From: Devosia litorisediminis
GTDB lineage: Bacteria > Pseudomonadota > Alphaproteobacteria > Rhizobiales > Devosiaceae
NCBI RefSeq assembly: GCF_018334155.1
Contig: NZ_JAGXTP010000001.1
Coordinates: 2,294,001-2,358,000 of the forward strand
Direction: 5' to 3'
Length of the DNA stretch: 64,000 nt
This document shows, in pieces, positions 20,235-28,242 of the stretch. Position 1 is the stretch's first letter; the number at the start of each line of letters is the position of its first letter. The notes beneath the pieces were generated by a model. It saw only the letters and a list, made by a program, of their open reading frames with translations. It ran no database searches and was not told where the DNA came from. The position numbers and the translations under genes are program-made.

Positions 20235-20302
20235 GCGCGGGGCCTAATTCGACTGACAGACGCCACTTGGCGCCGCAATTGCCGCAAATCTAGTCCGCGC
20301 GG

Positions 20303-20318
20303 CTTAAACTGATGTTAC
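20303..20318 (-). promoter_or_regulatory. Upstream element shared with the paralogous gene
   Basis: On the minus strand GTAACATCAGTTTAAG, 69 bases before the copy 1 start. The same 16-mer with two changes occurs at 22898-22913 before copy 2. Probably a common regulator site or promoter element retained after duplication. Confidence 0.45.
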
Positions 20319-20371
20319 GCAACAAGGTTTCTGAATTCTCACCAGATGGCGGTTCCGGCATGTTTGCCCAT

Positions 20372-20392
20372 GCTCTGCTCCCGTTGCAGAGC
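20372..20392 (-). terminator. Weak hairpin after GGDEF-EAL copy 2
   Basis: GCTCTGC / GCAGAGC, a 7-bp stem with a 7-base loop, 16 bases past the copy 2 stop. It lacks a following T run on the minus strand, so it is at best a weak or Rho-assisted terminator. Confidence 0.3.
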
Positions 20393-20407
20393 CACTGGCA
20401 TGTGGCG

Positions 20408-22855
20408 CTAGAGCCGCATTTTGCGCAGCAAGGGCGTGACACTGCTGGTCCACAGGATGTCGCCAGGCCGCCCCAGGAAATAGCCCTGCGCCTCGTTGCA
20501 GCCTTCCGCGCGCAGCACATCAAGTTGACTGCTGGTCTCCACGCCTTCAGCCAGAACCGGGACCGACAGGCTTTTGCCGAGCGCCAGAATTGCCCGGACA
20601 ATCGCCTTTGACTGATCATTATTGTCGACATCGGCCATGAAGGAACGGTCGATCTTGATCTTGTCGAAGGGGAAGCTGCGCAGCGTGTCGAGCGAGGAAT
20701 AGCCGGTGCCGAAATCGTCGATGGCAACCGACACCCCCATGGCCTTGATCTGGCGCAGGATATGCAGCGCCCGCTGCTTGTCGGCGATGATCGAGGTTTC
20801 GGTGACTTCCAGTTCCAGCCGCGATGCGGCCAGCCCGGTCTGGAGCAGGACATCGCGCACCGTGGTGACCAGTTCCATCTGGCCGAGTTGCACGGCTGAG
20901 ATATTGACCGCGATCTTGTATTTTTCGGGCCAGGCTGCAGCAGCATAGCAGGCGGTACGCAGGACCCAGGCGCCTATCGCGGTGATCGCGCCGCTTTCTT
21001 CGGCAATGGGAATGAAGTCCATGGGCGGCACCAGACCGTGTCCCGGCCGGTTCCAGCGCAGCAGGACCTCATAACCGGTGATCTCATCGCTCTCGACGGA
21101 TTTCTGCACCTGATAGGCCAGGTGAAAGCCGTTATTCTCGACCGCAAGCCACAGGTCCTTGCTCATGGCACGGCGCTCACGGGCATATTCGTCCATGTCG
21201 TGTTCGTAATAGCAAAGACGCCGGTCAAACTCGGCCTTGGCGCGATACATCGCCAGATCGGCATTGTTGAGCAGGCGCGAGCGGTCGCCGCCATCATCGG
21301 GGAAGACGGCCACGCCAATGCTGCCCGCCGTGCTCACGGTGACCTGGTCGGTGACAATACGGGCAAACAGCGCGCTTTCGATGCGGTCCAGAAACTCGCG
21401 CAGGCTTTCGATCGAGGTGAACATCTTAAGCGCGGCAAACTCGTCCCCGCCCAGTCGGGCGATTGTCTCGCCTTCCTTCAGGCCTGTGCTCAGCCGCGTG
21501 CCGAGGGCCTTGAGAACCTGATCACCCACCAGATGACCATAGCTGTCATTGATTTCCTTGAACCGGTCCAGATCAATAGCCACCACGGCGAAGTTCACAT
21601 CCGTCTCGCTGGCGATGGAGACGGCGGCGTCGACGCGCTCATTGAACGCCGCGCGGTTGAGCAGGCTGGTGAGTGGATCATGATAGGCCAGATGGGCAAC
21701 CTGGGCCTGCGAGCGCTGCTCGGAGGTCACGTCGTCAATCGTGGTTACCCAGCCGCCATCGACAATCGGGCTATGCTGAAAACGGATAATGCGCCCGTCA
21801 TTCATGGTGCGCATGTAATCACAGGTTTCGCCGCTGATAATCTTGCTGATGATGCCGTCAATGCGGTGCTCGGCCTCTTCGCGGGGGGCGTCGGCAACCG
21901 GCCGGGAAGTGCCCTGCAGTGCCAGCGCCAGATCGCGGAAATGCATACCGATCAGATCATGGTCGCCAATGCGATCGCCGAACAGGTTCGAGATCCGGTT
22001 ATTGTGAAACTCCAGATGGCCATCGCGGCCGAACAGGCACAGGCCCTGCGCCATATGGGTGGTCGCCAGTTCGAACAGCGTGGTCACTTCCGTGATCTGT
22101 TCGGCGTCCGCCAATTGGCGCTGACGCTCGGTTTCGGCGCGGCGACGATCGGCCTCTTCGAGCACCATGCTGGCAAAGGTGATGGTCAAGGCGATCAGGG
22201 AGATTACCGTGACGCCGACTGACATCATTTCGCTGGTGATCTTGCCGATGGCTGGCAGCGCCGAACAGTTGGAGAAATCTGCGGCCGCCATGGCGCCGAA
22301 ATTCATGCCGTAGGTCGCGACGCCCAGCAACAGGGCGCCGGCCGTGATATGGCGCCGCATCGCCACCACAAAGGCCAGCCCTGCCAGCGCCATGCCGACG
22401 ATGACCACCACCGTGAGTAATGGCAGGTTCCAGCCGATCGTACCGCCGATCACCGTGCCAGCGCGGCCAAATATCTGAATGGAGGCCATGGCGAGACCCA
22501 CCACGGCGCCGCCCAGGAACCGAATGCCGATGCCGTCACCGCGCGTTGCCAGCGCGACGCCAGCGCCGCTGATCAGAACGGCAACGAGCAGCGACAGATC
22601 AATCGCCCCCGGCGTGAAGCTGATGGCGAAGCCTGGGTTCCAGGCCAGCGCGCCGATAAAGTGGGTCGCCCAGATGCCCAGCCCTATCAAGACGCTGGCG
22701 ACACTGATCCAGATGGCCTGTGCGACGCCGGTGTGGCGCTGGGACTTCCGCAGCAAATTGGTGCTGCCATAGGCGGCGACCAGGCAAACCACAGCGGCCC
22801 AGGCCAGAAGGCGGGGATCATGAGCGGGAAAGAGAGAATTCATTGAAGAAAACAC
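20408..22855 (-). CDS. MHYT-PAS-GGDEF-EAL membrane c-di-GMP enzyme, copy 2 (degenerate MHYT)
   Basis: 815 residues, aligning without gaps through the sensor and most of the enzyme to copy 1. The membrane domain keeps the first motif ATHF (63-66), but the second reads IQIF (126-129) in place of MHYT and the third MNFG (184-187) in place of MHFT, so two of the three metal-ligand histidines are gone (H127Q, H185N). GGDEF (LGGDEFAAL) and EAL ([21 protein letters not shown]) motifs are intact. The sensor may have lost metal or gas binding while the enzyme remained. Tandem duplication is the likely origin. Confidence 0.9.
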   Translation of the reverse strand: MFSSMNSLFPAHDPRLLAWAAVVCLVAAYGSTNLLRKSQRHTGVAQAIWISVASVLIGLGIWATHFIGALAWNPGFAISFTPGAIDLSLLVAVLISGAGVALATRGDGIGIRFLGGAVVGLAMASIQIFGRAGTVIGGTIGWNLPLLTVVVIVGMALAGLAFVVAMRRHITAGALLLGVATYGMNFGAMAAADFSNCSALPAIGKITSEMMSVGVTVISLIALTITFASMVLEEADRRRAETERQRQLADAEQITEVTTLFELATTHMAQGLCLFGRDGHLEFHNNRISNLFGDRIGDHDLIGMHFRDLALALQGTSRPVADAPREEAEHRIDGIISKIISGETCDYMRTMNDGRIIRFQHSPIVDGGWVTTIDDVTSEQRSQAQVAHLAYHDPLTSLLNRAAFNERVDAAVSIASETDVNFAVVAIDLDRFKEINDSYGHLVGDQVLKALGTRLSTGLKEGETIARLGGDEFAALKMFTSIESLREFLDRIESALFARIVTDQVTVSTAGSIGVAVFPDDGGDRSRLLNNADLAMYRAKAEFDRRLCYYEHDMDEYARERRAMSKDLWLAVENNGFHLAYQVQKSVESDEITGYEVLLRWNRPGHGLVPPMDFIPIAEESGAITAIGAWVLRTACYAAAAWPEKYKIAVNISAVQLGQMELVTTVRDVLLQTGLAASRLELEVTETSIIADKQRALHILRQIKAMGVSVAIDDFGTGYSSLDTLRSFPFDKIKIDRSFMADVDNNDQSKAIVRAILALGKSLSVPVLAEGVETSSQLDVLRAEGCNEAQGYFLGRPGDILWTSSVTPLLRKMRL

Positions 22856-22897
22856 GGTGCCGCCTTTACCAGAGCACCCTTACCTTAAAGACCCGCA

Positions 22898-22913
22898 CTT
22901 AAGCTGACGTTAC
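22898..22913 (-). promoter_or_regulatory. Upstream element shared with the paralogous gene
   Basis: On the minus strand GTAACGTCAGCTTAAG, 43 bases before the copy 2 start, 14 of 16 identical to the element at 20303-20318. Confidence 0.45.
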
Positions 22914-22980
22914 AAGACGGGGATAACCAGATGTTACCTTCCGCCGAAGAATAAAAAGAATGGACGCATCCGGATGTCGC

Positions 22981-24324
22981 TCAATGCGCTGCCGGACCGG
23001 TCAGACGCGAGCGGATCGCATTGGAAATATTGTCGAAAATGAACACCACGATCAGGATCAGGATGACCATATAGGCAACGTTCTCCCAATCCTGATTGGT
23101 GCGCATGGCCTCGATCAGTTTGAGCCCGATACCCCCTGCCCCTACAGCGCCGATAATGGTGGCCGAGCGGGTATTGCTCTCCCAGAAATATAGCGCCTGA
23201 CTGACAAAGACCGGCAGCACCTGGGGCACCACACCATAGCGGTGCACCGCCATGCCCGATGCACCGACGGATTTGACGCCTTCGCGCTGGCGATCGTCGA
23301 TGTTTTCGAGCGCCTCGGTATTGGTCTTGCCCAGCGTGCCGGTGTCGGTGAAGAAAATGGCCGCGATACCCGGAATGGGCCCCGGGCCAAAGCCACGCAC
23401 GAAGAACAGTGCCCAGATCAGCATGTCCACCGAGCGCAGGAAGTCAAAGGCCCGTTTCATCAGCCAGTTGCCGGGGCGATTGGCGGTGATGTTGCGCGCG
23501 GCAATGAAGGAAAGGGGAAAGGCCAGCAATGCGGCGAACAGCGTGCCGACAAAGGCCATGACGATGGTCTGGAGCAGCTTGTCATAGACATCAAGATGCT
23601 GCCACTCGGCATTGTAGAGAAACTCGACCGCCATCAATTGCACATTGGGCATGTCGGGCTCAAAGCGCGGCGCCACGGTGATCGCCCGCCAGACCTCGGC
23701 GGCGGTCATGCCAAAGAAATGCGAATTGGTATCGAAGAAGAAATTGGGCCAGCCCAGAAAACGATGACGGACATAGACCTGGGTATTGCGGATCTCGGCC
23801 TGCCCGACAAAGCCGTAGTCGACCGTCACCCGGCCTCCCTTGAGCGACATGGCGGCGGGTGCATCGACGGGCAATAGCGCCCCATCATCGGTAATGGGCA
23901 CGTCATAGCGCTGGCCGTCGACCACCGCGACCACGGCGGTCGGGCTGATCTCGACGCTATTGGCGGGGCTACCAAAGCTTGTCACATAGCTTTTGGGTCC
24001 GGTCTGCTCGATCCAGTCGGGATCGGGATTGTCGCCCAGCAGCGAGCGGGTCCATTCGAGTTCGACACTGTCATTCTTGAAGCGGAAGCGCGGCGTGGCC
24101 TCCCAGGAATACCAGTCCGCAATATAGATGCTGGCGCGGGCCCATTGGGCATTGGCCAGCACGCCCGAGATATCGAAGAAGAAGAAGCAGAACACCAGAT
24201 AGGCCGCCGTTCCCAGCGCCACCAGCGGCACGGTCAGGCGCTGCTGCAGGGGACGATGAAACACGGCGCCGTGGCGGGCCTTGAGGGCAAGAGCCTCACT
24301 GGCGGTCATTTGCATGCTGGACAT
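22981..24324 (-). CDS. phnE2: PhnE2, phosphonate ABC transporter permease with large periplasmic insert
   Basis: Inner-membrane permease for phosphonates. 447 residues, much longer than the roughly 260-300 usual for PhnE: after the first membrane helix (31-50) comes about 190 residues of non-hydrophobic sequence before the second helix (about 250-275), which should lie in the periplasm. The C-terminal half has the permease coupling motif GVKSVGASGMAVHRYGVVPQ and a phosphonate-permease end (VGAGGIGLKLIEAM). Last gene of phnC-D-E1-E2. Forms the heteromeric pore with PhnE1. Confidence 0.9.
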   Translation of the reverse strand: MSSMQMTASEALALKARHGAVFHRPLQQRLTVPLVALGTAAYLVFCFFFFDISGVLANAQWARASIYIADWYSWEATPRFRFKNDSVELEWTRSLLGDNPDPDWIEQTGPKSYVTSFGSPANSVEISPTAVVAVVDGQRYDVPITDDGALLPVDAPAAMSLKGGRVTVDYGFVGQAEIRNTQVYVRHRFLGWPNFFFDTNSHFFGMTAAEVWRAITVAPRFEPDMPNVQLMAVEFLYNAEWQHLDVYDKLLQTIVMAFVGTLFAALLAFPLSFIAARNITANRPGNWLMKRAFDFLRSVDMLIWALFFVRGFGPGPIPGIAAIFFTDTGTLGKTNTEALENIDDRQREGVKSVGASGMAVHRYGVVPQVLPVFVSQALYFWESNTRSATIIGAVGAGGIGLKLIEAMRTNQDWENVAYMVILILIVVFIFDNISNAIRSRLTGPAAH

Positions 24325-24333
24325 GTGTTTTCC

Positions 24334-25305
24334 TCAACCGCCGAACTGGAAAGCAGACGGGCCGACCAGACGCTTGCGCAACGCGCCGGAGATCGCGTCG
24401 ATGCCGATAATGGTGGCAAACAGCAGGATGATGATGGCGTAGGTCTTGGCGGCATGATCGCGGCCAATCGAGAGCCGGAACACCTCGCCAATGCCGCCGC
24501 CGCCCACCGCGCCGATAATGGTGGAGGCGCGCACATTGATTTCGGCGCGCAGCAAGGCATAGGAGACGAAGTTCGGCATGACCTGGGGCACGAAGGCGAA
24601 GCGGACGCGCTCGAACCAGTTGGCCCCCACCGAGCGCAGCCCCTCATCGGCGCGGCCATCGGCATTCTCGGTGACTTCGTAGAACAGCTTGCCCAGTGCA
24701 CCCACCGTATGCAGGCTGACCGCAACAATAGCACCGATCGGGCCCACCGAGAGGATGGCCACCAGCATGCCGGCGACGACGATTTCGGGGAAAGCACGCA
24801 GCACTTCGAGAAAACGCCGCACCACGAACCGGATCGGGCGTGACCCGGTCACATTGCTGGCTGCCAGAAAGCACAGGCCAAAGGCAAAAGTGACGCCGAA
24901 AATGGTCGAGACCAGCGCGATATTGATCGTCACCAGCATCTGGTAGAAATATTCGGGCAGATAGAAATCGCCGAGCAGATAGACCCGGCCTTCCTCGTAA
25001 TTGTACTTGAACGAGCCATCGGCCAGCGGCGAAGGCAGATCGAACAGCGCGCGCACGATTTCCATCGCCTCGTCGGGCTGAAAGTGAATGAAGAAGTCGA
25101 AGAAATAGGGCAGCCGGTCGAAGAAGGCGCCAGCGTTTGACGCATTGGCAAACCAGAGCGAAGCGGACAGCACCACCAGCAAGGCGCCCCCGACCAGCAG
25201 CGTATAGAGCCGTCTGGTGCGCAGCAGGGACCGGTAGTGCGCATGCACCACGCCCAGTTCCCTGGAAAGCGGGGCCGGATTGCCGGGAAGGATGGTCTCG
25301 CTCAT
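24334..25305 (-). CDS. phnE1: PhnE1, phosphonate ABC transporter permease
   Basis: 323-residue inner-membrane permease with an N-terminal helix (about 35-53), a shorter periplasmic segment, and the standard permease core: LRAFPEIVVAGM, the coupling loop GLRSVGANWFERVRFAFVPQ and VGGGGIGEVFRL. Nine bases precede phnE2. Follows phnD after a spacer holding a strong hairpin. Confidence 0.92.
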   Translation of the reverse strand: MSETILPGNPAPLSRELGVVHAHYRSLLRTRRLYTLLVGGALLVVLSASLWFANASNAGAFFDRLPYFFDFFIHFQPDEAMEIVRALFDLPSPLADGSFKYNYEEGRVYLLGDFYLPEYFYQMLVTINIALVSTIFGVTFAFGLCFLAASNVTGSRPIRFVVRRFLEVLRAFPEIVVAGMLVAILSVGPIGAIVAVSLHTVGALGKLFYEVTENADGRADEGLRSVGANWFERVRFAFVPQVMPNFVSYALLRAEINVRASTIIGAVGGGGIGEVFRLSIGRDHAAKTYAIIILLFATIIGIDAISGALRKRLVGPSAFQFGG

Positions 25306-25326
25306 GGATCGCCCTCAAAGAATGGC

Positions 25327-25348
25327 GGCGGCGTGTGATCACGCCGCC
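25327..25348 (-). other. Strong hairpin between phnD and phnE1
   Basis: Perfect 9-bp stem GGCGGCGTG / CACGCCGCC with loop TGAT and no T run. Such a structure behind a binding-protein gene usually protects the upstream mRNA from 3' decay and dampens expression of the permeases. Similar structures follow ugpB and ehuB. Confidence 0.6.
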
Positions 25349-25368
25349 TGCCGGTATCGGATTGGCGA

Positions 25369-26280
25369 TCAGCCGCCGATGGTTGCCTTGCGAGCGTCGA
25401 TGATCGGCTTGTAGAAATCGGCGTCGACGGGGGCATAGCCCTTGTAGTCGCCGCGTTCGATGCCGCTGAAGCACTCGTAATTGGTCTCGGGCAGATTGGT
25501 GTAGAAGGCGACGATCTTGTCCTTCATGGCCTGCGGCAGGTCCGAGCGCATCACATTGGGACCATTGGGGATCAGCGGCGAGAGCCAGAGCTGGGTCACG
25601 TCTTCCATGTCCAGCATGCCCTTGTCGGCCATCGAGCGGGTATTGCCCGAGCTATAGCCTTCGGAGAATTCGCCAACGCCCGACGTCCAGGTCACAGCCA
25701 CATCGACCTTGTGGTCGAGCAGGGCGAGAACGTTGTTCTCGTGGCCACCATTGAACGAGGTTGCCGAGAAATACTCGTCATTGGCCATGCCGGTCTGTTC
25801 GGGGAGGGTCACCAGCGGGATGAGATAGCCCGAGGTGGAGTCCGGATCGGCATAGCCCAGGGTCTTGCCCTTGGCCGCTTCGAGGGTGTCGATGCCCGAA
25901 TCCTTGCGGGCCAGCAGGATCGAGTGATAGCCCATGGCGCCGTCGAGCTGGACGGTGGTGTTGAAGGGCTCAACGGCTTCGGGGTCGGCCAGATAGACCT
26001 TGGCAAAACCTGAAGCACCCAGACCGGCGATATCGAGCGTGCCGCCGAGCAGGCCCTGGATTACACCGTCATAGTCAGCTGCGGGGAACAGTTTGACTTC
26101 CTTGACGCCCAGCGCTTCTGGCAGCAGGTCGATCAGGCACTGGTTGTTGGCGAGACGGTCGGTCTCGTTTTCGCCGCCAAGGATGCCGATGCGGATTACA
26201 TCCATTTCCTGGGCGAAGGTCGGTGCAGTGACGCCAGCGAGCGCGATGCCGGCGAGCAGGACGGTACGAATTGCGGTCAT
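25369..26280 (-). CDS. phnD: PhnD, periplasmic phosphonate-binding protein
   Basis: 303 residues with a signal peptide (MTAIRTVLLAGIALAGVTAPTFA, cleaved before QEMD). The mature part is a type 2 periplasmic-binding fold of the PhnD family: IRIGILGGENETDRLANNQ near the start, LGASGFAKVY, and GYADPDSTSGYLIP, a typical PhnD ligand-loop segment. Delivers phosphonates such as aminoethylphosphonate to PhnE1/E2. Separated from phnC by 79 bases. Confidence 0.93.
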   Translation of the reverse strand: MTAIRTVLLAGIALAGVTAPTFAQEMDVIRIGILGGENETDRLANNQCLIDLLPEALGVKEVKLFPAADYDGVIQGLLGGTLDIAGLGASGFAKVYLADPEAVEPFNTTVQLDGAMGYHSILLARKDSGIDTLEAAKGKTLGYADPDSTSGYLIPLVTLPEQTGMANDEYFSATSFNGGHENNVLALLDHKVDVAVTWTSGVGEFSEGYSSGNTRSMADKGMLDMEDVTQLWLSPLIPNGPNVMRSDLPQAMKDKIVAFYTNLPETNYECFSGIERGDYKGYAPVDADFYKPIIDARKATIGG

Positions 26281-26359
26281 GGAAGTCTCCTTTGGTGACG
26301 CAAAGATGTCGACGGACTGCCGGGCTGGGCCCGTTGTGCAGCCGCGGAACGCTTGAATT

Positions 26360-27190
26360 TCAGAGGGCGTCGGCCAGTTCGCGGGGCTTGGCCGTGGGCC
26401 GCCGGGCGGGCTCGATGCTGGTGGAAGTCATGGCTTCGGAGAAGGCGTCTTCGAGCCCCTCGGCACCGTAGAGCTGGCGCGCCACATCGGTGGTCAGTTG
26501 CTCGGGTGTGCCGTCAAACACCACCCGGCCTGCCGCCATGCCGATGATGCGACCGCAATAGGCGCGCGCAGTATCCAGGGTATGCAGATTGGTAATCACG
26601 GTCAGGCCCTGCTCGCGATTGATGGCGTGCAGGCTGTCCATGACGATCTTGGCATTGCGCGGGTCCAGGCTCGCGATCGGCTCATCGGCCAGGATCATGC
26701 GCGGGGCCTGCATCAGCGCCCGAGCAATGGCCACACGCTGCTGCTGGCCACCGGACAGGGTCTGGGCCCACTGGGTGGCAGTCTGGGCGATGTCGAGCCG
26801 TTCGAGCGCCTGGAGTGCCCGCAACTGCTCAGCTTCGGTAAAAATCTGCAACAGCGACAGCAGCGTCGAGCGATGGTTGAGCCGGCCCAGCATCACATTG
26901 GTGATCACATCCAGACGTGGCACCAGATTGAACTGCTGAAAGATCATGGCGCAATCACGTTGCCAGTTGCGCAGCGCCTTGCCGCGCAGCGCCGAGACCT
27001 CGACGCCATCAAAGCGGATGGCGCCCTCGGACACATTGGTCAGCCGGTTGATCATTCGCAGCAGGGTCGACTTGCCGGCGCCTGAACGGCCGATAATGCC
27101 GACCATCTGCCCCTGCGGGATTTCCAGATTCACGTCGCTGACGGCAAGCTTGTCGCCGAAGCGCCGCGAGACATTTGAAATCGTAAGCAT
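26360..27190 (-). CDS. phnC: PhnC, phosphonate ABC transporter ATPase
   Basis: 276 residues: Walker [11 protein letters not shown]-loop [11 protein letters not shown], signature LSGGQQQRV and Walker [14 protein letters not shown]. Family-typical length and motif context ([19 protein letters not shown]). First gene of the phnCDE1E2 operon; the Pho box at 27234-27271 lies 44 bases upstream, so PhoB should activate it on phosphate starvation. Confidence 0.94.
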   Translation of the reverse strand: MLTISNVSRRFGDKLAVSDVNLEIPQGQMVGIIGRSGAGKSTLLRMINRLTNVSEGAIRFDGVEVSALRGKALRNWQRDCAMIFQQFNLVPRLDVITNVMLGRLNHRSTLLSLLQIFTEAEQLRALQALERLDIAQTATQWAQTLSGGQQQRVAIARALMQAPRMILADEPIASLDPRNAKIVMDSLHAINREQGLTVITNLHTLDTARAYCGRIIGMAAGRVVFDGTPEQLTTDVARQLYGAEGLEDAFSEAMTSTSIEPARRPTAKPRELADAL

Positions 27191-27233
27191 CAGCGCCCTC
27201 GCTGTTGAACTGCGGCAGACCTAGGGCGGCGAC

Positions 27234-27271
27234 GTGAAGCTGGGATTACACTGGGGTGACGGTTGCGTGAC
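27234..27271 (-). promoter_or_regulatory. Pho box upstream of phnC
   Basis: On the minus strand, GTCAC, GTCAC, GTAAT and TTCAC repeat with an exact 11-bp period (plus-strand starts 27267, 27256, 27245, 27234). Eleven-bp direct repeats of TGTCAC-like units are the PhoB-binding signature. Position just upstream of phnC fits an activator site replacing the -35 box. Confidence 0.75.
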
Positions 27272-27308
27272 GATGCACAAGAGCGCAATTTGGGAGCCCG
27301 GAACGGGC

Positions 27309-27345
27309 AAAAACGCCCCTGGGATCGATGCCAGGGAGCGCTTTT
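27309..27345 (-). terminator. Rho-independent terminator after phnL
   Basis: CCCTGG-gatcgatg-CCAGGG stem, extended by GC pairs and flanked by AAAAACG and GCGCTTTT. On the minus strand it ends in a T5 run, 36 bases beyond the phnL stop. It closes the phnGHIJKL operon before the phnC promoter. Confidence 0.75.
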
Positions 27346-27381
27346 GAGTGCCCGCTCTACCTGATCGTGTGCAATAGGGGC

Positions 27382-28083
27382 CTACGCAACGATCCTGGGC
27401 GCAAAGGCAGTCACATCGAGAATGCGGTCGGCGACCTGCTCGCGCACTTCCTCATCGTGGAAGATGCCCAATTGGGCGACACCTGCCGCCTTTTTCTCGG
27501 CAATCATGGCCACCACAACGGCCCTGTTGGTGGCGTCGAGCGAGGCCGTCGGTTCATCGAGCAGCAGCACCGGATGGGCGGTGATGAAGCCGCGCGCAAT
27601 ATTGACGCGCTGCTGCTCACCGCCTGAAAAAGTCGCTGGCGGCAGGCTCCACAGCCGTTCAGGCAGGTTGAGCCGGGCCAGCAGGTCGCGCGCCCGTCCC
27701 TGCGCCCGTTCGCGTTCAACGCCGCGAATAACCAGCGGTTCGGCCACCACGTCGAGCGCGGAAACGCGGGGTACGGTGCGCAGGAACTGGCTGACATAGC
27801 CGATGCTATCGCGCCTGAGCGTCAGCACGGTGCGCGGGTCGGCACTGGCCAGATCCACCGGCTCACCATGGTGGCGCAACACGATGGTGCCAGCATCAAC
27901 ACCATAATTGCCATAGACCATTTTGAGGATCGAACTCTTGCCGGCCCCCGATGGTCCGCCCAGCACGACGCATTCGCCGGGCTGGACGTCGAAGGTCACA
28001 TTGTCGACCACCGGCAGCACCACGCCATCGCGCAGGTGCATGGTGAAGGTCTTGGCCAGATTTTTCACGGATAGGGCGGTCAT
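27382..28083 (-). CDS. phnL: PhnL, C-P lyase ABC-type subunit
   Basis: 233-residue soluble ABC ATPase that docks on the C-P lyase core complex. Walker A GGPSGAGKSS, signature FSGGEQQRV, Walker B VLLLDEPTASLD. Length is typical of PhnL and much of the N-terminus (LSVKNLAKTFTMHLRDG) is diagnostic. An open frame continues to 28221, but that stretch is translated REP sequence; the ATG at 28083 is the family start. Last gene of phnGHIJKL. Confidence 0.93.
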   Translation of the reverse strand: MTALSVKNLAKTFTMHLRDGVVLPVVDNVTFDVQPGECVVLGGPSGAGKSSILKMVYGNYGVDAGTIVLRHHGEPVDLASADPRTVLTLRRDSIGYVSQFLRTVPRVSALDVVAEPLVIRGVERERAQGRARDLLARLNLPERLWSLPPATFSGGEQQRVNIARGFITAHPVLLLDEPTASLDATNRAVVVAMIAEKKAAGVAQLGIFHDEEVREQVADRILDVTAFAPRIVA

Positions 28084-28110
28084 TGGATAGCTCCGCAGAT
28101 GTGTAAGAAA

Positions 28111-28233
28111 CCCCCACCTTGGTCCCTCCCCACAAGGGAGAGGGAGAAGACGGGGCAACGATCGGTGGCACAGTGTCGTCCGCGCACTGGACAGGCTTCC
28201 CTCCCCCTTGTGGGAAGGCAATGAGGGTGGAGG
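28111..28233. repeat. Paired inverted REP elements inside the phn operon
   Basis: Left half 28111-28147 and right half 28197-28233 are imperfect inverted copies built on CTCCCCACAAGGG / CCCTTGTGGG and ending in CCCCCACC / GGTGGAGG. Same family as the elements at 41571, 43728, 44103 and 44224. Lies in the 159-bp spacer between phnK and phnL of one transcript. Confidence 0.8.
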
Positions 28234-28242
28234 ATCTCATCC

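Noticed and set aside
18417..22222. Twin 394-codon antisense frames (18417-19601 and 21038-22222) inside the GGDEF-EAL pair
   Set aside because: Their equal length only reflects the duplication of the sense genes; no domain or start signal supports translation.
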